Of a DNA stretch of 64,000 nt, positions 28,841 to 40,826 are shown one piece after another (the first letter of the stretch is position 1; each line of letters opens with the position of its first letter). The stretch comes from Nematostella vectensis (lineage: Eukaryota; Cnidaria; Anthozoa; Actiniaria; Edwardsiidae): contig NC_064035.1 of NCBI RefSeq assembly GCF_932526225.1, forward strand, positions 20,821,969-20,885,968, in the 5' to 3' direction. Below the pieces are notes generated by a model, which was not told the origin of the DNA, made no database searches, and saw nothing but the letters and a program-made list of their open reading frames with translations. The position numbers were made by a program, and so were the translations under genes.

Positions 28841-31400
28841 TGGAACGGAAATAATTTTTTACGCCATCTTTGGCATCCAAAACTCTCCCTCGTCTGATCT
28901 GTTAGTATAGAATCCATAACGTATAAGAGCCTTTCGCTCTCTAGCCGGGTTCCGTCTGGGTGAAGGAGACTCAACGGTTCGTGTAGCCGAATCAGTAGGT
29001 GTAGAATCCTCTGGAGTGCTGCTGGCTGGGTTGCTGCTTGATGCAGGAGGGCTTTGTTCTGTGGGAGGTGCTTTTTGGTGGTGTCAGTGGGGCAGGTGCC
29101 ACCAGAGTAGGTATGGGTGGTACAAGTACAGGTGTTTCTGAGATGTCAACAACTTAAGATGGGGAAGTAGACATGCCATAATTATCACCTTTGTACTGTA
29201 AAAATCTTGGGCGAATTTGATCTTCGTGCCTTTTCCACACAGGGTACCCGTCAACATGTACAAAGTAAGACCTCTGCAAAACTTCCTTAACAATACCTGG
29301 TAGCCAGCGAGGGCAAGCACGTAGAGTTAGCACATACACCTTATCTCTTACAGCAAACTTGGAGACACAACTGACATTCTGTTCAAACGTGTCTGCATCC
29401 TTCTGGCCAGACAAGGAGGTTCTCAACGCAGAGAATCTTGTTCTCGGCTGTCTGCGCATAAGTAAGTATGCAGGACTGGATCCTGGTGTCGGGAGTGGCG
29501 TACACCTGTATTTAAATAGCAGGCGGCTTATCTTATCATTCATGGTGCCAATGTCCTTAAACATCTTCTCTTAAAATACCCAACATACCGCTCTGCCATG
29601 CCATTTGATGCGGGGTGTCCCGTGGGTGATGCAGTGTGACGTATATTATTCTTTCGCAAGAAGTTCTCAAACTCCTCGCTTTCAAATTGAGAACCAATGT
29701 CTAAAACGATATGCTCATGCAAACCAAAGTTAGCAAATACCTTTATGAGTAGTGTGATAGTGGTAGCACTAGTAGTTGACTAGTTGAGTAGTTGACATTT
29801 AGAATAGGAATCAATAACAATAAGGAACATATGTCCCATGTACTCTCCAGCGTAGTCTATATGTAGTCTCTTCCATGGCTCTGATGGCCAGTTCAACTTA
29901 GCCACAGGTGGACTAGGAGGGGCATGTGCTATTTCCTGGCTAATTCCTCAATGTCATTATTCATACTCGGCCACCAAAAATACTGTTTAGTTCCTGTATA
30001 TTCACTATGAAGGTCTAACAAGATAGTTGGTCTCAGTGTAGATGGTATTATTCTCAAAAGCAGACTGCTGGTCTCTCTTCCAGGGCCACGGCTCACCCTT
30101 CTTAAGAAGCTTGTACAGTGGTGACATGTGATGAGAAAGGCAAGGCAAAAAACTTGCATAGTAGTTGACTAATCCAATAAAAGTATGCAGTTCATTCACA
30201 TCCTTGGGAGGCGGAGCTTTCTTGATGGCCTTGACCTTGGGTGCTGTTGGCTGGACGCCGCCTTGAGTAATCTGAGGTACTCGACCTCTGGTGGAATGAA
30301 CTCTCACACTTCGTAATCTGCAGACTTAAGCCATGCTTGTAGACGTGTCAGAACTCCCTGGAGTTTTGACAAATGCTCTGCATCATCCTGACCTGTAACT
30401 AGAATATCATCCAGATAAACGGTGATTCCTGGAAATCCCTTAAGGACATTCTCAATAGTACACTGGAACAGCCCTACGGCGCTCGAAACGAGTCAGTCTC
30501 TTATACCTGAACTGCCCTACATGGGTGTTAATGGTTGTCAAATTCTGGGATGCCTCGTCTAGAGGAATTTGGTGATAGGCTTGAGACAGGTTAAGCTTGG
30601 TAAATTTCTCACCGTTAGCTAAATTTGCAAGTATCTCATCTGTAAGGGGTAGGGGGTACCTATCTTGCTTTACTACCTTTTTGATAGTCACTTTGTAGTC
30701 CCCACAGAGACGAATGTCTCTAGATGATTTCACAACAGGAACAATAGAGGATGCCCAATCAGAATGTACCATCTTTTCAATGATGCCTTGACTCTCTAAT
30801 TTGTGAAGGGCTCCCTCGACTCTGGTCTTCATTGCGAAGGGAAGAGGTCCGCCATGCAAAAAAGTGGAGTTGCAGTCTCTTCAATCTCTATGCGGCCTTC
30901 GAATCCCTTTAGACAACCTTATTCATACTCAAACAATGCATTAAAAACTGAACAAGTTATCAAGTTCCTGTGATAGATCAACAACATCGTTATTGAAAGT
31001 ATTTCTCTATGTAATTGTATTTCTTGCAACCACATACTTCCAAACAATGGTGGACCTCCTCCCTCAACAACAACTAGGGGTAGTTTTTAACTTTCTTCCC
31101 CAACTTTTACAGTTACTTGTTTTTATCCCAATACCTTAATTTTGTTACCGGTGTATAACCTCAGCTTAACAGTGGTTGGTTAAGGGTGGTGTCTGCAAAA
31201 TAGCTGTTAAAGTCATTGATATTCATAAGTGAGTATCAACTGCCAGTATCTAGCTGAAATCTAACCTTAGTGCCATCAACCAAAGCATCAAAATGTAATG
31301 GAGGTGTTTTACATTTAATTTCAACGTGATAAAGAGTACTGTACTCTTCATCTGATGAACACTAGAATTGTCGGTAACAACATTGGTCAGTCTTTACTCG
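28840..31400 (-). pseudogene. Decayed Ty3/gypsy retrotransposon pol gene
   Basis: Read on the minus strand in this order: aspartic protease with the DTGS active-site word near 31235-31290, in a VRFQLDTGS context and followed at once by a stop; reverse transcriptase at 30400-30870, with intact YLDD at about 30410; RT-RNase H connection (VNYYASFLPCLS, PLYKLLKKGEPW) at 30005-30307; integrase core, with DIGSQFESEEFENFL and SNGMAERYVG at 29540-29722; and the integrase C-terminal part at 29154-29564. Basic Pro/Arg-rich C-terminal sequence (PSPRRNPARERKALIRYGF) ends near 28840. The pieces lie in different frames with stops between them, so the copy is dead. I could not define flanking LTRs. Order of domains (PR-RT-RH-IN) separates it from copia. 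Confidence 0.9.
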
Positions 31401-32568
31401 ATTTTTGGGGCGGATCAGCCACTCTCCCCGTCAAATATCAAGTGGTCCGTCCTTTACAACTCCTGGTTAAATGGGATTAGAATGCGTTAATCTGGTGAGA
31501 AAAAAATGTGTAAATGTCTGCCTAATGTCTTAAAACAAACAGCAACCTAGATTACTCGAAAGCAAGACATCCCGATTGGGGCTGTCGGTAGAAAACAGAG
31601 TCTCAAAAGTCCAGAGCGCGCGGTGATATATATTGGGATTCAACTGAATAGCGGGCAACAAATAATGAAATATATGGAGAAGAAAGGTAGATTTTGAGTA
31701 TTTGAACTTCCATAAAAAGACATAAGTCTATATGCACCCTTGCTTCTCTTGACCCAACCCCTACCCCCAAGATCCGTCACTGAAATTTATGAATTGAGCT
31801 AGAAATTGACTTGCTTAAATATTGCTCACATGCAAGCAGCTTTTTGACTTTGTGGAATGCAGATCTCCACAGAGAAAGTGAGAAAGCAGGGAGGTTTTTT
31901 GATTATTCATCAATTTTGTAATGTTTTATTATTTTTTTTATTTTTAATTATTATCATTTTGTCTTTCAAAAATGTTTTACTTTATTTAACAATAATAAAG
32001 GTTTGGCTAGCTCTTACGTCCATTTGCTTGTTTATTCAGTAAATGTTTCCGTTGATTGTTTCGGTGCATCAAGAAACTTTTTTTATATCTTTTACTTTAT
32101 TTATAACTTCAAGAAATTGTACATAGAGATCTCAAGCCCCAAATGAATGTTGCAAACCATGTTTATCAATGGTAGCTATTTATCTATGGTTATTAATTAT
32201 GTCTATTTATTGGGCTATCAGCCAAATACACTTTTGTAGTCAGGTCATTTTGTAACACTGAACATGATTAATACCAAAAATATATATTTTTTGTATTCTG
32301 CTCTGCCCGTTTTTGCGTGTAAATGGTTGCTGGATTGTATGTACATTGATAATCCTTGTAAAGTAGTAAGCATTCCTCAACTCAGTGCAACAGTTTTAAT
32401 CGTCAGAAATGAAAATAGTTATCTTCTTTGTAGTTCGGTGGTCAGCAGTTACTTCTTTCCGCATGCGCCATAGCGGCATTGGTCTCGTTTACTTGTGCGA
32501 AGCTCACTTTGCAACCTGGTAACGAATAATGAATAGTTAGATAAAATAAGTACCTCTCTATCCAAGGT
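31400..32568. other. Intergenic DNA, no gene recognised
   Basis: May hold gag-side remains of the gypsy element at its left, but nothing recognisable. The rest is AT-rich. Confidence 0.4.
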
Positions 32569-32710
32569 GGCCAGGGCGTGTCTAGAGAGGGGGGCCCAAG
32601 GGCTTCAGGGCGTGTCTAGAGAGGGGGTCCAAGGGCTTCAGGGCGTGTCTAGAGGGGGGGTCCAAGGGCTTCAGGGCGTGTCTAGAGGGGGGGGGGTCCA
32701 ACGGCTTCCC
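32569..32710. repeat. Tandem repeat of about 35 bp, four copies
   Basis: CAGGGCGTGTCTAGAG followed by a G run of varying length and TCCAAGGGCTT. Copies differ mainly in the length of the G run. Confidence 0.9.
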
Positions 32711-33160
32711 GCATTGCTTATTCGCTGAGCTGAGAAGTCAGAAGTCAGACTTCTTGAAAAGTTAAAGTGATTGTGATTGGAACAAGATGTATCTAGTGAT
32801 CTGGGATGGCTTAGATAGAAAATAAAATGCCATCTCCAAACCCTCCCGAGGGCGGTGAATTACAGTTGGCCCCCACCTTGCATATTCTCTAGACACACCC
32901 CTGGTGACACAACCCTGGTGGTGGCCTTATTAAACGGGCTAACACAAGCTTTCCGTGGGCCACGGATCCTAAAGGGTTTTAATGATTGGTAAATGCATTG
33001 AAAAACATTAAAGAGAAAAGAACGAAAGTTTCTAAGAGTAGCCTTGTAGGACAGGGGTGACATCCTGTCGTTATCAACGCAATGTCCTTATTTCACTAGG
33101 ACTCTTAACAGCACTAAGTTCTTATAAAGCAGTTTTTCTCATGGGAGTGCTCCATTGTAT
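32711..33160. other. Spacer without a recognised feature
   Basis: Unique DNA with short frames only. Confidence 0.4.
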
Positions 33161-33164
33161 CACA

Positions 33165-33247
33165 AAGGAACGGAACAAACAAAGCAACGGAACAAACAAA
33201 GGAACGGAACAAACAAAGGAACGGAACAAACAAAGGTACGGAACAAG
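33165..33247. repeat. 17-18 bp tandem repeat, four to five copies
   Basis: AAAGGAACGGAACAAAC repeated, with AAAGCAACGG and AAAGGTACGG variants. Confidence 0.88.
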
Positions 33248-33537
33248 GCGTATTTATTGGCAGATCCAGGTGGAGACCTGAATGGGCGGTGTCCTCCCTA
33301 CTTCGGACTGAGATTTTAAGTGGTGTGTGGGAGCTATAGATCCCCAAACACGGTACCTCCTTTTATATGTTTATATATATTTGGCTTTCTTATCCCCCCT
33401 CCCCCCACTCCGAGATGGTGCCACCCTTTGGAATATCCGGATCAGTTGCTCATTGCTCGGAGAAGGTGTTTGTCTATGTGCTAAGGGTATATACACGAAC
33501 AATGAATGTGTTTGATGCATAGCAATATTCTCCCTAC

Positions 33538-33722
33538 CTGTTAAACGCATTGGCGTCAGCCGCATAGTTCTGTGGACTTGCTCTCGTCCTCTGGGATGCC
33601 AAGATATCGTCTAGAGATGGCAGATCTCTAAGCTCGTCCTCTTGCGGTCTAGCACTAACTACAGCGATGACGCACACGAAAGCGGCAAGGGTCCCTAGTA
33701 AAGTTCTCGTAGACGAGGCCAT
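33538..33722 (-). CDS. Secreted protein precursor, first coding exon (partial model)
   Basis: Minus-strand exon from the ATG at 33722 down to a donor (CAG|GTAGGG) at 33537/33538; it ends in phase 2. The first residues MASSTRTLLGTLAAFVCVIA and VVSA form a clear signal peptide with cleavage after VSA (about residue 24). The mature part starts RPQEDELRDLPSLDDILASQ and is acidic, then Gln/Asn/Ala-rich, without cysteine in this exon. I chose this ATG because a splice acceptor (TTTGTAACAG) ends one base before it, the same layout as in the peptide gene at 27040. A noncoding first exon with TATA box is seen at 35042-35125. Downstream exons were not identified; they may lie below 33530 beyond the minisatellites there. 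No family is recognised; a propeptide or secreted effector is possible. Confidence 0.55.
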
Positions 33723-33747
33723 TCTGTTACAAAGTAACAAAGGTTAG

Positions 33748-34654
33748 CCAGAAAATAAGAGGCTTTAGTCAGTGTCTATTACTAGACGGCTATTAGTTAT
33801 GACCTTTCGGTAGCGAAATTTACCCGATTTGGCTGCCAAAAATGGCAAATGACCAAGCAGAGTGATATGACAAACACAATTATCATTTTCTGCCTCATGA
33901 ACACTGAGGTAGTAGACTCAGATTAATCGGCCCGAGTATGTTAAATAAGAATAACGATTTCCGCTAGCAGCGAGTCGTACCTTCGCGGCCACACCCACAC
34001 CCATTGTGTTAGATGAGTACAGTCAATCAAAACAACAACAACATCAATGTTCAACCCATATCCATTCCATGTGATGTGTTTATTTTTTTATACAGACAGA
34101 CTGAGGTAATAAAAAAAGAGAAATAAAATCTGGATTGTAATTTTAGTTATTCAACGCAATGTGAGATGCTTTTTCAAAATAGTCGCATTTCAACCGATTT
34201 TTTGTGTGAAAACTATAATACACTCAAAGTGAAAAAATTTCTTTGTATTTCTCAGACCAATCAAGGTTGTTAGGTAAATTTGGTTGGCAATTTAGTTCAT
34301 TCAACATGATTTTAACTCTGTGACCTCTCAAGTAACCACAATTCAAACAGATGCGTTTTAAATCAAGCATTTTCAAGAATTTATATAAATCTTTCTCAGT
34401 GATATTTTTACAATTCTTATTCTTTTTACATTTCACATCTTAACATGTTTTAATTTGCTGTACCTTATATTTTTTACTTAACGAGATTATGTTTTTGCCC
34501 CGATTTCCCGATTTCGATTTTTCTGGTTATTTTCGGCGGCTATTGTCTCAATTTAGATGTTCTTAAGAAGATACCCTTTTATTACACCTGGGGATAACCT
34601 TTTCAACTTTTCGCGAATAAGTGTAAATTACAAAGTCGCACCATTTCTCATTGT
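33748..34654. other. Probable intron of the secreted protein gene, no other gene supported
   Basis: If the noncoding exon at 35042 belongs to the gene at 33722, this is its intron (33724-35041). A 70-codon frame on the minus strand (34224-34436), with several Cys and Lys residues, was noted but has no supporting motif. Confidence 0.4.
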
Positions 34655-34935
34655 TTGGTTTAAACTCATAAAACAAAATATGACAACATAAGGATGCTCT
34701 ATGTTGACTGCATACAAAGACCGCAAGAGAGCATTAAGTCTTCCGCATATGATTTTTAAACTCTTCGTTTAGTTTAAACTTTTAAAACACAATATAGTAA
34801 CAGCATAAGGAATTACTACTGACTGTCTTCCAAGAGAGTATAAAGTCTTCAACAGTGAAGGAAATTGTTAAATTTAAATTTTATGAAAACACAACATAGG
34901 ACTCTCTCTAGACTGCCTACAAAGAGAGAAAACGT
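34655..34935. repeat. Diverged three-copy repeat of about 110 bp
   Basis: Three blocks share TTTAAACT...AAAACA(C/A)AATAT, ACATAAGGA and a CT(A/G)CATACAAAGA(C)-GAGAG-like ending. Copies are old and differ by many bases. Confidence 0.6.
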
Positions 34936-35041
34936 TCTCAAGTGCTGCTCATAAGTTGACATTATACTGACTGGAGCTTAAGTCAATATTTCGCGACACC
35001 ATATATTTGCCATGGCTCATAATTTTGTTAAACAAACTTAC

Positions 35042-35125
35042 TTTGTGAGTGGTGGCTTTGCTTGGATCTCTATCGAGTGTTCGGCGATCGCTCGATGTTT
35101 GAATGGCGAGCGTTCCCTTTATATA
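35042..35125 (-). promoter_or_regulatory. Candidate promoter and noncoding first exon (minus strand)
   Basis: TATATAAA at 35118-35125 (minus sense), then about 54 bases beginning near 35095, ending at a strong donor AAA|GTAAGT (35036-35041). With no ATG-led frame in between, it looks like an untranslated exon. It most simply serves the secreted-protein exon at 33722, whose acceptor would end the 1.3-kb intron. Inference from sequence words only. Confidence 0.45.
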
Positions 35126-38100
35126 AGTAGTTCGTCGTCGCCAGCTGGACGATTCAATAACGCCTCCCCTCTGCAGGCGAGGTCCTGCTATATCCGGCTC
35201 GTAACGGCTGGCTCTAATGAGTCTCAAGCCATTCACAGATCAACAGTTAACCTCGTTCTGTTTGCTATTTCTTTTAAGGCTTATCAGAGTATTGGTCTAA
35301 AGGAGATAATTAGAAAATTAAGATTGTAGTTGATTTTGCACGCGAGCTGATATCACTTTTTAAATCTCTCCGTTCTTGACTTTTAAAATTGGCTCATGCT
35401 ATTATTTAAGTTACCTGATTCGTTATGTCGAATATTGTGTTGTATAAAAATATCTGGTATATCAACGAAAGGTTAGATTAGGTTTTGCGTTATTCACTTC
35501 AATTCAAAAAAAAATATCGCTTGTTCCGCAGAGCCTAGCCTAAAGACCTAATTCCTGAGTTATGACTCGCGTCAACAGATTTGTGATGAAACTTAATTTG
35601 TGGTCGGCGGGACCAGATACCCTCAGATCTAGACACCGTTAAAAGATGCACAAAGATAATACTTGTTAATTCGTAGTAGGGTATTCTTTCCATACACGAG
35701 AATAACGACATTAACACTCAGGCCCCCTCAAATTGGGAAAACGACAGCGACAAAAAGGTTTCGACCGTCGAAAAAATTCAAACAACTAACCATTCAAAGC
35801 TAAATATCATACATACCAAATATTTAAATAGTTAGTAATGGACAAATATTGTTTTTTTATTCCCCATTTTAGCCCGTTCATGTATCACATTGGTATTTTT
35901 AGCGCCAGGCTATATTAATTCCACCGACCCCGTGTAAATGAAAATTCTTATCTAAAAAAAAACTATTTTTAAACTTTCTATTGAAATTTTCTTTTCTGCA
36001 TCTTCTTAGTAATTAGAAAACTTTCGTTATTGAAGGAACTAATCAATTTACTTTTGTATTGTATCCTTATAGCTGTTACTTTGTAAGTGTCCATCAGCAC
36101 AGACAAACCTCGATTAGTTTTCATTAGCTGTCGCGAAGTCGGACCATTTAAGCGACCCAGCGGGGTGCAAGAATGACTTATGTGAACAACTCGTTATCAT
36201 ACCTATTTTCAGTCAAAGAGAATGCGTTTTCATCACACTCAACGGGATGGTATTTTTGTTACATGTTAAGATAAGACGTTGCTTTGGCAAGTGGTATATG
36301 TTTCAAACGCGTTGTGCGCGTCAGTTCACACCGACTCTAACCAGAGTCACATGCGACAGGAAAACAAGAACAGTCAACAGCTGTTAATGTCTTCACTTGA
36401 AAAGTGTAATTTTCAAATAGAAATTAGATCCTATCCTCTGTGTTACCGGGGCCGGAAACTCAATTTACCAGTTTTCCTTAGGCAAAATCCTCGGTGACAT
36501 TCTCTCAATTTACCAGTTTTCCTTAGGCGAAATCCACGGTGACATTTTCTTGCAGGTGTTTTTTAATTCAGGGATCCCTTAGGGAATATGTTATTCTACA
36601 TAATTCATTCAATTTTTATATAATTTCCTCTACTGACTCATAAAGAAGCAAGGAAAGGGTATATCTAGTCCTATCTGTGTCAGGTGAATTAGATTTATTT
36701 GGTGGGAGAAGATAGTATCAAAATAATTAGCTTGAGCCACTGAACTGCTTTTATAATTTTTTTTTCAATGCGCATTCGATCACTACAGTTAATCCTTGTG
36801 TACTATTCTGATAAGTGTGTATTTTTACTGTCTTTATTTTTCGGCAAAGTAATTTCTTCGCGTCAGCAAAAAATGAGCAGACATACTGTTCATATTTGGA
36901 AAAAACTCCCCTCGAGTTACTTTAGGTCATGCTTTTTCTCGAGGAGGTTGGAAATCTGGAAAAATGGACCACTTTTTTTACCGAGGGGGGGGAGAGAGTA
37001 TTCTGATGAAATCTAACCATTCCCCCCCCCAAAAGAAAAGGGATTTATTTAATGCCAAAGCAGTATTTCCATGGGACGTTTATTATCGGATTTGGATACA
37101 AAAAAGTTTGACTTTTAGAATTTGACACATCAGAGTGATCTAAATGGCTTTGTTTTATAGTTTTCCCCACAAATAGCACCTCAATTGCGAACCGGAATTG
37201 GACTTTTCAGTGTTGAGGCTGGGGTGGGGGGTTGGGGGGGGGGGGGGGGGTGCGGGCCTACCCTTGGTTAATGTTAGTAAGAATCATGGATTTGAAATGG
37301 ATACTGCAGGTAAGTCCTGTCCCAGGCTGGCCAGGCCTTGACCTACGTAAAGTAAAACACCATTTCTTTCTAGTATGTTTTTTAATTAAGAATTTGAAAG
37401 ATATAGACTTACTACATACAATTACAGTGATCATGAATCAATCAAGACAATGAGGCTGTGGAATCATGTCCACCTAGTAAACTGTGTTTTTTAACACTAA
37501 AAAGATACAACACTTTCTAAGTACTTTTTGGAGTTCCTTACACCCAAGCCTGGAGACTGGCCTGCACAGTTTTACTCTCGTCAGATAGTATATGAAACAC
37601 TCTTGACATACCACAGTTATTTTCCTACATTTGACTCAAGTGGACCATCAGCAGCTGGAAGTCTGGATCATACATATGCTAAACATTTTGCTTCCGGGCC
37701 TGCAACAAATAATACACAACAAGTTATTTCTGATCAACCTAAAATCCTCTCTGTCATTGTATTGGTCCCCTCCATGTATCTTTTAATGCCCGAGAAACTG
37801 TATTTATTGATTTCCTTCCTTTTTGTGAAAATATTTATTCTCAAATCTTTCCAAAAATCAAGCTGGCCAAAAAAACCTAAACCCTGGAGATTTAGTTTTT
37901 GTTTATTTGAAAAGATGTGCATCCGACACTGGAAAACAGCATTTCCTGAGAGAACATTACATTATTACAATAGGGGCATGTGAGAACCCGGGTGGAAAAT
38001 GGTGAAGAGAGGGGCCTGTATTAACATAGCAGTCACTAAAACAATCTTTTAGCAGCTTATTTAGGCAATTTTCCTATTTTTTGATAGAATTTCTGCTTTA

Positions 38101-38350
38101 CATGGCGAAGTACACACATTAGTAGTTTAAGTCCTGAAAGAGTTGATGTGGTATCATATACTAGATTGGCCGCAGTACCATAAAATATAATATTCAATGA
38201 GATACAGAATTTCTGTTTAATACAAAAGTAAATATCTACGAGACTGGACAGTCCGATAATCGTTTTCAAATAAAGTAAATGACTTAGAGTTGCAATGGAT
38301 AGACAAGAAGTAAGTATTTTCAAAGGTTGATGACTCACAAATAATTCCAA
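35126..38350. other. Intergenic DNA, no gene supported
   Basis: Holds a 47-bp tandem duplication at 36458-36550 (CTCAATTTACCAGTTTTCCT) and a G run of 17 at 37234-37250. A 151-codon frame at 37528-37983 has no recognisable domain, is AT-rich in its second half, and is not called. Confidence 0.4.
37234..37250. repeat. Poly-G tract (17 bases)
   Basis: Uninterrupted G run in a G-rich surrounding (37220-37255). Confidence 0.9.
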
Positions 38351-38362
38351 GTTTGAATATGA

Positions 38363-39720
38363 ACATAGTGTCCAATGTGCGTCGATAGTGTCCAATGTGC
38401 GTCGATAGTGTCCAATGTGCGTCGAGTAGTGTCCAATGTGCGTCGAGTAGTGTCCAATGTGCGTCGAGTAGTGTCCAATGTGCGTCGATAGTGTCCAATG
38501 TGCGTCGATAGTGTCCAATGTGCGTCGAGTAGTGTCCAATGTGCGTCGATAGTGTCCAATGTGCGTCGATAGTGTCCAATGTGCGTCGATAGTGTCGAGT
38601 GTGCGTCGATAGTGTCCAATGTGCGTCGAGTAGTGTCCAATGTGCTTCGAATAGCCCCCGATGTATGGCGAGTTGTGCCCGATGTGCGTCGAGTAGCACC
38701 GAATGTGTGTCGGGTAGTACCTAATGTGCGTCGAGTCATACCCGATGTGTGCCGAGTAGTACCCGATGTGTGCCGAGTAGTACCCGATGTGCGTCGAGTA
38801 GTATCGGTGTGTGGACAGTAGTACCTGGTGTGCGTCAAGTTTTACCCGATGTGCGTCGAGTTTTACCCGATGTGCGTCGAGTTTTACCCGATGTGCGTCA
38901 AGTTTTACCCGATGTGCGTCGAGTAGTACCCGATGTGCGTCAAGTAGTATCGGTGTGTGCACAGTAGTACCTGATGTGCGTCAAGTTTTACCCGATGTGC
39001 GTCGAGTTTTACCCGATGTGCGTCAAGTTTTACCCGATGTGCGTCGAGTAGTACCCGATGTGCGTCGAGTAGTACCCAATGTGCGTCGAGTTGTGTCCGA
39101 TGTGCTTCGAATAGCCCCCGATGTATGGCGAGTTGTGCCCGATGTGCGTCGAGTAGCACCGGATGTGTGTCGGGTAGTACCTAATGTGTATCGAGTCATA
39201 CCCGATGTGTGCCGAGTAGTACCCGATGTGTGCCGAGTAGTACCCGATGTGTGCCGAGAAGTACCCGATGTGCGTCGAGTAGTATCGGTGTGTGCACAGT
39301 AGTACCTGGTGTGCGTCAAGTTTTACCCGATGTGCGTCAAGTTTTACCCGATGTGCGTCGAGTTTTACCCGATGTGCGTCAAGTTTTACCCGATGTGCGT
39401 CGAGTAGTACCCGATGTGCGTCGAGTAGTATCGGTGTGTGCACAGTAGTACCTGATGTGCGTCAAGTTTTACCCGATGTGCGTCGAGTTTTACCCGATGT
39501 GCGTCAAGTTTTACCCGATGTGCGTCGAGTAGTACCCGATGTGCGTCGAGTAGTACCCGATGTGCGTCGAGTACTACCCGATGTGCGTCGAGTACTACCC
39601 GATGTGCGTCAAGTTTTACCCGATGTGCTTCAAGTTTTCCCCGATGTGCTTCAAGTTTTACCCGATGTGCGTCGAGTAGTGTCAATGTGCTTCGAGTAGT
39701 ACCCGATGTGCGCTGAGTTT
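38363..39720. repeat. 20-22 bp minisatellite of about 1.35 kb with higher-order structure
   Basis: About 65 copies. The left part (38363-38650) is built on GTGTCCAATGTGCGTCGATA and the rest on TACCCGATGTGCGTCGAGTA. A larger block recurs: the run from TGCTTCGAATAGCCCCCGAT through the GTATCGGTGTGTG marker at 38644-38960 reappears at 39102-39440, an offset of about 458 bp. The marker itself occurs four times (about 38800, 38945, 39285, 39428). Both strands are open for long stretches because units are partly multiples of three; these frames are not genes. Confidence 0.96.
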
Positions 39721-40826
39721 GCGAAGATGGGCAACGACTTAGGTAGACAGAAGGGAAGAAAAGGGGTAGACAGATTATTTTATCCGTTTTGTTTACATAA
39801 ATGTTTTATTGCTTACTACATATTCTCCAACAGCAAGTTTTTAAATATGCCTGTAAATGTTTTTCTTCTTCATTTATTTTTCTAATTCTCTAAAAATCTC
39901 ATTAAAACACTACACTTTATATTACAAAATTCAAAGTACTTACTATATATACAAAATTATATATTGCATAAGTTTGTTGTTCGTTTGTGGTCATATCTTA
40001 TCCAAATTACGATCATGAACTTGCTGTTATCGTTTTTTTTAACGGTCCGTATTATTAGTTCAAGCTTTTATTGTCCTATTCATTGTCCAGTACATCTGAA
40101 CTTAAACCTCTATTACTGTTACTGCTAGTTTGAAAAAGTATTGTGACATTCGCCCCTATCGTCTACCTATAGCTACTACACAAACACTAAAGAGTTTTGC
40201 AGTACTGTAACCGCAACTGAAGGCAATGCGTTTCTTTGAAATACTAAGAACCACCATAGGCTGTAAAGATCTGTAATTTGTGGCTAACAAGAATGTTTTG
40301 GACAGGCAATTCTCTTGTCATTACGCTCAATCAAAATGAAACCACAAAAAAAGCGAGACATGCTTGTACTAGAGTAAATAACCCGAGAGCAAGGGATGGG
40401 GCAAGATTTTGGCACTAGAAGCTCGAGGAAAATAAAAAATATCCCCCAAAAATACCATGTGTGAGGCTTTTCTTGTTTACAACAATAAAAATATCAATCC
40501 TTCGACTCTGAAAAACACAACAAGCATCCCAACTCAAACCAAAAGAGAATTCTCACGGGATCTTGACACAATACACCAGTGATATGCCCTACACCCGCCC
40601 CTGCCCCCCCCCCCCTCGATAGTGCACGCCCTCTCTTATCACGTTAACACTTGCTGAGTTAAAGTTGACTTGACTCTATAAAAGTGTTTAACAAATGGCA
40701 ATCCCATAGGCCTAAAGCCAGAGCTGTCTTTCTGAAGTTTGTAATTTACTGTAGGTTAATCGTATAAATAACACGAGTTTCGTAGCTTTGACCTGAAACT
40801 GAACGTTCAGTCATTCATTATTTCAT
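39721..40826. other. 3' flank of the first Mox gene, no gene recognised
   Basis: AT-rich; C run of 12 at 40604-40615. It likely includes the 3' untranslated region of the Mox gene ending at 40827. Confidence 0.4.

Noticed and set aside
37528-37983. 151-codon plus-strand frame
   Set aside because: Composition shifts to low-complexity hydrophobic/Lys-rich, no recognised domain, start is not an ATG context I could support.
38057-39702. Open frames of up to 301 codons on both strands
   Set aside because: Periodic translation of the 20-22 bp minisatellite; overlapping frames on both strands read the same repeated words.
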